A stretch of DNA of 12,699 bases from DASRVA01 sp035550715 (GTDB lineage Bacteria; Gemmatimonadota; Gemmatimonadetes; JACCXV01; JAHWKZ01), in the NCBI GenBank assembly GCA_035550715.1, contig DASZOP010000154.1, positions 1-12,699 of the forward strand. The letters are read 5' to 3'. Each line of letters begins with the position of its first letter. Positions within the stretch are counted from its first letter, which is position 1. Below, piece after piece: positions 7,451 to 12,699 of this stretch. The notes beneath the pieces are model-generated. The model was not told where the DNA came from. It saw nothing but the letters and a program-made list of their open reading frames with translations, and did no database searches. The translations under genes were made by a program, and so were the position numbers.

Positions 7451-7479
7451 AGGATAAGGCTTCCGTCCGACAGCGTCGA
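7451..7479 (-). promoter_or_regulatory. Promoter of the WYL pair with PafBC (RecA-NDp)-like motif
   Basis: On the minus strand the gap reads CTGTCGGAC (7465-7473), 8 bases, then TATCCT (7451-7456), then 6 bases to the GTG start. The SOS-independent damage promoter bound by PafBC in mycobacteria is TTGTCRGTG-N8-TANNNT. The match is 6 of 9 in the upstream part, as one run (TGTCGG), with exact N8 spacing and a full TANNNT. TCGACG (7474-7479), 17 bases before TATCCT, could also be read as a -35 element (4 of 6 to TTGACA). Both readings point to transcription of the regulator pair from here, in addition to any read-through from addA. Confidence 0.55.
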
Positions 7480-7487
7480 GAAGAGGT

Positions 7488-10400
7488 CTACCATGACTCG
7501 GTCCGGTCCCGCGCGGTCAGGTAGAGGACCCGCTCCTTGACGGGCTCGCCGGTCAGCTCCTCCCAGCAGTCGGCATAGAGGTCGACCTGGGCGCGGTAGA
7601 CGGCGAGGCGGCGATCGAGCTCGGTCGGGTCGGTCACGTCGTCGGTCTTGTAGTCGGCGATCACCCAGCCGCCCGCTTCACGGAAGGCGAGGTCGACGAC
7701 CCCCTCGACGACGCCGGGGAGTGGACCGTCCGGGCCGTCCATGGGTCGAGGCAGCGCGAACGGCACCTCCGACAGGAGTCGCTCCGCCCGGCGGGCGCGC
7801 TCGAGGAGCGGCGACCGGACGACCGATTCCACCAGGGCGACGAGCTCGGCAAGCTCCTCCGGCTCGCCACCCCCGGACGGGCGGCCGTTCTCCAGGAGGG
7901 CCGCGCGGCAGACCCGGGCGAGCGTGTCGCCGGCCGCGCCCCGGCCGGCCGCGTCCAGGGCCTGGTGAACTGCGCTGCCCCAGTCCCGACCTCTGCCTCG
8001 GCCGCCCAGGCGAACCTCCTCCCCCTTGACGAGATCGGATACCGGCGCCGCTCGATAGGAGGGGTTCCCCAACGAGCTCCGCTTCGACGCGATCTCCTCG
8101 ATCCGTCTCCTTACCACCGCCGGGTCCACGTCGGAAACGGGACGGGCGGGCGACTCCGCGACCGGAATGTCGAGGGGCGGGCCCCCTTGCTCCAGGGCTT
8201 CGAACAGGGGCGCCCACCAGCACTCCTTGTCTTTGGGCCGAAAGCGGCCCACGACGAGCTCCTCCTTGGCGCGAGTGGCGGCGACATAGAGGAGCCGCAC
8301 GGCCTCCGCCGCCTCGAACTCCTTCTCCTCGGCAACGTGCTCACGCCAGTCGATGGGCTGGGCGAGGACCCGGAACTGCCAGCGATTCAGCGAGCGAACG
8401 ACCTGCAACCACCCCTCGGCGCGATCGCCGCGACGATCGACCCGCTTGTGCGGCTCCCAATCCGACTTGCCGGTGGGATGCGCCAGCACGACGACCGGCG
8501 CTTCCATTCCCTTGGCGCGATGGAGGTTCATGATTCGAACCACATCCCTCCGTCCCGGCTCGAGTGGAGCCTCCGCCTCGCCCATCTCCAGCACGGCGTC
8601 CAGCGCGCTCACGGCATCCCGCAGGGAGGTGCGGCCCTCGAGAGCGGCCGCGCGAACGGTGTCGATGACGAACGCCAGCGACCCGGCGCGTGCGCCTCCC
8701 AGCTCGCCGGAAGCGGCGTAGGGCATGAGGCCGATCCCGTCGACGATCGTGGATACGGCGATGTCCGCGGGGGTCCGACGCGCGAGGAGCCACCAGTCGC
8801 GGAGACGGGCGAGCGCGCGGCCGACTTCGGTGGACTCGTCCGGCGGTTCCCGGTGAAACTGGAATCGACCGCCCGTCAGCCGGTGCTCGACGAGCTGCTC
8901 GTAATCCAACCCGAAGAAGAGCCCCGTCAACGCGGCCACGGTGAGGATCGCGTTGTCGGGATCGATCAGCGCATCCAGAAGCAGCCGGAGCTCGTGGATC
9001 TCCTCGTCGATCAGGAGGTCGCCACCGGTCACCTGAACCGGGACCCCGCGCGCCTCGAGGGCGCGGGCGTAGACCGTAAGGAACCGTCGGAGGTACGGAA
9101 GGATGAGGAAGTCGCCGGCTCGACGCTCTCCTCGGATGATCCGCCCCTGGATCCAGGAAGCCAGGAGCTCCGCGTCCGTCTCCGCCACAAGGAGCTGGTT
9201 CGTCTTCTCGCACTCGATCTCATACCACGAAACGCCCCCCCGATCGGGATCGTCGGTGTGGATCCGGAGCGGGGCGAACGCAGCCTGTTTCCGATTCGCA
9301 CGTTCCGGAAAGAGGGACGAGAAGCGCTCGTTCACGAACTCCTCGATCGGGCGGGTCGAACGGAAGTTGGCGACCAGCGACACGATCTCGGAGAGACCCT
9401 CGCGCTCGAGGTCCTCGAAGCGCCGCCGCACCTCTTCATAGACCTCGATGTCGGCACGTCGGAACCGGTAGATGGACTGCTTGGGGTCACCGACCACGAA
9501 CAGGGCTCCGGTTCGCGGAATCGCGACCCGCCAGTCGCGCTCGTCCGGATCCGTCGCCGCCAGCAGGAACAGCACCTCCGCCTGCACGGGATCGGTGTCC
9601 TGAAACTCGTCCACCAGGAGATAGCGGAACCGTCCTCCCAGATCCTCGCGGGCATCAGGGCTGTCGCGGAGGAGGAGGGCCGCCTCCATCAGGAGATCCT
9701 GGAAGGTCAACCGTCCGGTCTCGAGGCGTTCCTTGCGATAGGCGGCGGCGACGACCGTCGCGAACCGGATCGCCCGCGCGTACCGCCAGCCCCACCACAG
9801 GTCGAGCATCCTCCAGGCGGACCCGCCCTCGGCGCAGAAGGTCTCGAACGCGCGCTGGAACCTGGCGGCCGCCTCCTTCCCCTCCTTCTCACCGCCCCAG
9901 CGGTTCGCGTACGCCGCCTTCGAGCCCTCCATCAGAATCCCGAGTGCGTCGAAGAAGTCGGATTCCCGATCCCACCCGATGACGTCGTGGCTGAACCGCA
10001 CCTGAACGATCCGGTTCTGCAGGGGATCCCAACCCTTCTCGGGCTCCTCGCGCGGCAGATGCGGTCGCACCTCCTCCAGGAGACTCTCGAGGTCCTCCCG
10101 GACGGCGCGCACCGGGGCGGCGTCCGGGCGCTCGGCCGAACCGGGTGGGAACTCGACGTCGGGGTTGTCGCTGACGTCCCCGAAGCAGCGATAGAGGCTT
10201 TCCGTGCGAAGCCCTGCTTCCTCGATCGCGTCGAGGACGGGATCGTTCCGGCGCCGCATCCGCTCCATCTCCCGGAGCCAGAAATCGCGACGCATCTCGA
10301 GCTCGTCGGGGCCCGTCATCTCCCGGAACCCCGGATCGAGTCCGGCCTCGATGGGCCGTTCCCGCAGAAGGCGTGCACAGAAGGCATGAATGGTCCCGAT

Positions 10401-10724
10401 GAACGCGCCGTCGATCCGCTTGAGGGCCTGGTTCAGGCGCTCGCGGATCTCGACCGTGGCCTCCTCGTCCGCGAGCCCGCGCTCGATCCTCTCCTGAAAC
10501 TTCTCACGAAGCTCGGCGGCCGCCTTGCGGGTGAACGTCACCGCGGCGATCTCGTCGACCCGTGCCGTCCCCGTCGATACGAGCGCGACCGCGCGATCCA
10601 CCAGCGACGTCGTCTTCCCCGAACCCGCTCCGGCTTCGACCAGCATGCTGCGATCGAGCGCCGTCGCGATCCGGTCACGAACTTCCTGGTCGGGCGCCGC
10701 GGTCAGGACCTCACCCTTCGACAC
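7488..10724 (-). CDS. addA: AddA-type helicase-nuclease (UvrD/RecB superfamily 1A)
   Basis: A 1078-residue subunit of the AddAB enzyme, which unwinds and trims double-strand DNA ends for RecA loading. Helicase motifs in order: Q motif at Gln13, Walker A AGAGSGKT (31-38), motif Ia AVTFTRKAAAELREK, TIHAFCARLLRE, Walker B LLVDEFQDTD (Asp372, Glu373), GDPKQSIYRFR (from 412), NFRS, MNLHRAKGMEAPVV (from 732) and YVAATRAKEE (near 812). The RecB-type nuclease domain at the C-terminus is complete: His920 (AVHQALD), Asp1011 (GVVDLAF) and Asp1024-Tyr-Lys1026 (ADYKTD). The length fits AddA (1000-1250). The start is GTG 10724, chosen because GAGG lies 6 bases upstream; ATG 10736, 12 bases upstream, is the alternative and has no ribosome site. 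The frame open to 10868 lies inside addB and is not used. The gene overlaps the end of addB by 14 bases, so the two are translationally coupled. Confidence 0.93.
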   Translation of the reverse strand: MSKGEVLTAAPDQEVRDRIATALDRSMLVEAGAGSGKTTSLVDRAVALVSTGTARVDEIAAVTFTRKAAAELREKFQERIERGLADEEATVEIRERLNQALKRIDGAFIGTIHAFCARLLRERPIEAGLDPGFREMTGPDELEMRRDFWLREMERMRRRNDPVLDAIEEAGLRTESLYRCFGDVSDNPDVEFPPGSAERPDAAPVRAVREDLESLLEEVRPHLPREEPEKGWDPLQNRIVQVRFSHDVIGWDRESDFFDALGILMEGSKAAYANRWGGEKEGKEAAARFQRAFETFCAEGGSAWRMLDLWWGWRYARAIRFATVVAAAYRKERLETGRLTFQDLLMEAALLLRDSPDAREDLGGRFRYLLVDEFQDTDPVQAEVLFLLAATDPDERDWRVAIPRTGALFVVGDPKQSIYRFRRADIEVYEEVRRRFEDLEREGLSEIVSLVANFRSTRPIEEFVNERFSSLFPERANRKQAAFAPLRIHTDDPDRGGVSWYEIECEKTNQLLVAETDAELLASWIQGRIIRGERRAGDFLILPYLRRFLTVYARALEARGVPVQVTGGDLLIDEEIHELRLLLDALIDPDNAILTVAALTGLFFGLDYEQLVEHRLTGGRFQFHREPPDESTEVGRALARLRDWWLLARRTPADIAVSTIVDGIGLMPYAASGELGGARAGSLAFVIDTVRAAALEGRTSLRDAVSALDAVLEMGEAEAPLEPGRRDVVRIMNLHRAKGMEAPVVVLAHPTGKSDWEPHKRVDRRGDRAEGWLQVVRSLNRWQFRVLAQPIDWREHVAEEKEFEAAEAVRLLYVAATRAKEELVVGRFRPKDKECWWAPLFEALEQGGPPLDIPVAESPARPVSDVDPAVVRRRIEEIASKRSSLGNPSYRAAPVSDLVKGEEVRLGGRGRGRDWGSAVHQALDAAGRGAAGDTLARVCRAALLENGRPSGGGEPEELAELVALVESVVRSPLLERARRAERLLSEVPFALPRPMDGPDGPLPGVVEGVVDLAFREAGGWVIADYKTDDVTDPTELDRRLAVYRAQVDLYADCWEELTGEPVKERVLYLTARDRTESW

Positions 10725-12699
10725 GACGCACCTCATCGAGCGGCTTGAATTCCGCGAGCGTCGCCTTGACCCTGGCCGCCCACTCCGCCGGGGGCGAGTG
10801 GGTCTCGCCGTGGTCGTCCCGGATCCGGCAGATCGGCCGGTGGTCGCAGTACCAGCAGTCCGAGGCATCGTCGGTGGGGACGAAGTGTCCAGCGGCGACC
10901 AGGTCGAGGAGCCGGCCGATCACCCGCCCGCCGTCGGCGAATCGTGCGGCGGGGTAGGCTCGTGGCCGCTCGTCTCCGCGCAACGTCGGGAAGTGGTACT
11001 CGACGACGTCCACCGGGTGGCCATGCAGAGCAGCCGCCGCGTTCGCGTAGACGGCGTGCTGCAGCCGGCGACCCTGGTGGAAGACGCCATGCTTCGCGCG
11101 GTGGTCCCGTGGCTTTCCGGTCTTGTAATCGACCACCCGCAGGTTCCCGCTCGGCAGGCGGTCGATGCGATCGATGTAGCCCCGGGTGCGGATGACTCCC
11201 CCGGCCACGGACATCTCGATCGGCGCCTCGGTCGCGCCGTAGATGCCGAACCCGCGCTCCAGGTCGATCCAGTCCGGCGGATTCTCCCCGACCATGTGGA
11301 CGAAGACCTGCATGTCCTCCGCCAACGCTTTGGCCTCCCGCTCGTAAACCTCCACGCTGGGGATGGGGACCCGTCCCCGGAAGCGCGAGATCTCCTCGCC
11401 CAGAACCTCCCGTGCGAGGATCCCGAACGCCGGTCCATCCAGGGGCACGCCCCGGTCACGCGCGCGGCGAAGCGACTCCTCGTAGACGGCGTGAAGAAGA
11501 GTTCCGCGCTCGCGCGGCTCGAGCCAGGCTCCTGGGTCGAGCTTGGGATCGTCCGGATCACGCAACCCGAGCACGCCCTGGTGGAGGTAGGCGAGGGGGC
11601 ACGATCCGAGGTTTTCGAGCGCCGTCGCGGAAAGCGCGAGATCCGGATTCCGTCTCGGATCGAGACGATCCGGCCGGGCTTCGATCCTTCCGAGGTGAGC
11701 CGAGAAGAGGTCGCCTCGTTGGGCGCGGCGCGCCGAGATGCCTCGGTCCAGCCCGGCGAAGGAGGTCCGGATGAGCTCCTCGGCCCGCCGGAAGAGTCCA
11801 TCCTCCCGCAGGGCGTCGAGCCAGACGTCCCCGTCGTCGAGCGCCCGGCCGTGGCCGGGGACCGGGCTGACGATCGGGCCAAGCGCCTCCCGCAGGTCCG
11901 AGTACGACGCCAGGGGGCGGGCGGACGCGAGCCGGTGGGCCTGGAGGACGACTCCCGCGGGGGGCATCTCCCGGCCCGCCGCCGCCTCCCAGGCGCTGAA
12001 GCTGAACGAGACCCGGCCCCGCAATCCCGCCAGCATGGTCGCCAGGGCGTAGCGCCGCTCTTCCAGGATCTCCGCGGTCCCGGGAAGGGCGCTCGGCTTG
12101 AGGCGACGCCGGTCGTCGTCGAGCAGGATGGGATCCTGGATCCCCGCGCCGGGGAAGCGCTCGGCGTCGAACCCCACGAGGAAGGTCACCGGTCTACCCG
12201 TTCGACCTCCGTGGTCGAGATCGCTGAAGTGGAGGTGTCCTCCCGTGGAGCTCCACGGTGGAGGCCCCTCCGCTCCGGGGCTGGGGATACGGATCTCGAG
12301 ATGCTTGCGGAGGATGGCGAGCGCCGAGGAGAAGCTGGTGCGCCGGACGAGCGTCGCATGGATGCGTCCGAGCCGCTCCAGGAGTCGTTCCCGCGCCTCG
12401 TGCTCGACCGCGCTCCGGGCGCGCACGAATCCGAGGAAGGTCATGAGCCCCCGAGCCAGGTCGGCGGGAGAGACGGGGGAGCCGCCGAGGCCGATCCGAT
12501 CCGGAACGACCGGTGTCGAATCGAGGATCGGGACCAGGATGGCTCGAAGCGCGACGAGCTCCCCGGCCTCCCGCGCCCGGTCGTTTCGGTCGCGGATGCG
12601 ATCGACGTCTTCCGGGTCGGGCTCGGGATCCTCCTTGCCTTCGGTTTCCAGTCGGTGGAGGCGGAGGTCGATCGCCTCCCGGTAGCGGTCCCGTCCCCA
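10711..12699 (-). CDS. addB: AddB-type nuclease with iron-sulphur cluster (5' partial)
   Basis: The partner of AddA. The frame is open to the right edge of the window, so the N-terminus is missing; 662 residues are visible, numbered here from the edge. The helicase-like part includes HLHFSDLDHGGRTGRPVTF and LVGFDAERFPG with ILLDDDRRRL, as in AddB/PcrA-like inactive helicase domains. The C-terminal PD-(D/E)XK nuclease has Asp510 (GYIDRIDR) and Asp524-Tyr-Lys526 (VVDYKTGK). Four cysteines that in AddB hold a 4Fe-4S staple are all present: Cys367 (LGSCPLAY), then Cys615, Cys618 and Cys624 (C-x2-C-x5-C). The stop TGA at 10711-10713 lies 11 bases inside addA. An ATG at 12444 is in frame but is internal: the 85 codons before it are open and encode a plausible protein with a charged helical segment. 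Since both AddA and AddB nuclease sites are intact, the complex should cut both strands. Confidence 0.88.
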   Translation of the reverse strand, partial: WGRDRYREAIDLRLHRLETEGKEDPEPDPEDVDRIRDRNDRAREAGELVALRAILVPILDSTPVVPDRIGLGGSPVSPADLARGLMTFLGFVRARSAVEHEARERLLERLGRIHATLVRRTSFSSALAILRKHLEIRIPSPGAEGPPPWSSTGGHLHFSDLDHGGRTGRPVTFLVGFDAERFPGAGIQDPILLDDDRRRLKPSALPGTAEILEERRYALATMLAGLRGRVSFSFSAWEAAAGREMPPAGVVLQAHRLASARPLASYSDLREALGPIVSPVPGHGRALDDGDVWLDALREDGLFRRAEELIRTSFAGLDRGISARRAQRGDLFSAHLGRIEARPDRLDPRRNPDLALSATALENLGSCPLAYLHQGVLGLRDPDDPKLDPGAWLEPRERGTLLHAVYEESLRRARDRGVPLDGPAFGILAREVLGEEISRFRGRVPIPSVEVYEREAKALAEDMQVFVHMVGENPPDWIDLERGFGIYGATEAPIEMSVAGGVIRTRGYIDRIDRLPSGNLRVVDYKTGKPRDHRAKHGVFHQGRRLQHAVYANAAAALHGHPVDVVEYHFPTLRGDERPRAYPAARFADGGRVIGRLLDLVAAGHFVPTDDASDCWYCDHRPICRIRDDHGETHSPPAEWAARVKATLAEFKPLDEVRRVEG
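10731..10734 (-). promoter_or_regulatory. Ribosome binding site of addA inside the end of addB
   Basis: GAGG on the minus strand, 6 bases before GTG 10724. It is the only good Shine-Dalgarno match near the possible addA starts (ATG 10736 has none) and so decides the start. It lies within the last codons of addB. Confidence 0.5.

Noticed and set aside
7965..10748. A 927-codon open frame on the plus strand opposite addA
   Set aside because: It is antisense to a gene with all helicase motifs in order. Its translation has no recognisable domain, and long antisense frames are expected in DNA with GC-rich third positions.
10737..10868. N-terminal extension of addA to 10868
   Set aside because: The added 44 residues are Arg/Ser/Thr-rich shadow of addB and lie before the Q motif; a GAGG site supports a start at 10724.
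12442..12444. ATG at 12444 as the true start of the AddB-like gene
   Set aside because: The frame is open for all 85 codons from there to the window edge and the translation is protein-like, and AddB proteins are much longer than 577 residues.

Overview
The window comes from a GC-rich bacterium with densely packed genes; the third codon positions are almost all G or C. There are no RNA genes, insertion sequences or CRISPR repeats that I can see. The phylum is not resolved. A PafB/PafC-type regulator pair and TAnnnT-type promoters recall Actinobacteria, but the same features, with secreted Ig-like proteins and a cyclase-AAA-TPR protein, would also fit other deep-branching GC-rich phyla.

Layout from left to right. 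(1) 1-744, plus strand: the 3' end of a secreted or surface protein with a C-terminal Ig-like beta domain, closed by a strong hairpin terminator (772-804) that it shares with the convergent gene on its right. (2) 826-2155, minus strand: an arsenate reductase (ArsC, thioredoxin-coupled type) followed by a secreted protein of unknown function. The arsC frame has no stop where the protein should end and runs far into the next gene. (3) 2240-5359, plus strand, divergent from arsC: a 1039-residue class III nucleotide cyclase, AAA ATPase and TPR protein. (4) 5360-12699, minus strand: a repair cluster reading addB (5' end outside the window), addA, then two WYL-domain transcription regulators in the order PafB-like, PafC-like.

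The most interesting part is the repair cluster. AddA and AddB together make a helicase-nuclease that processes double-strand breaks for RecA. PafB/PafC-type proteins activate DNA-damage genes in mycobacteria through the SOS-independent promoter motif TTGTCRGTG-N8-TANNNT. The 43-base gap between addA and the pafB-like gene holds a good match to that motif with exact N8 spacing, which suggests that the regulator pair controls itself and may control repair genes. No finding here has been tested by database search; the motif matches were read by eye.

A second theme is promoter form. The arsC and cyclase genes each have a TAnnnT hexamer exactly 8 bases before the ATG and no Shine-Dalgarno sequence, and the pafB-like gene has one 6 bases before its GTG. 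This suggests leaderless mRNAs.
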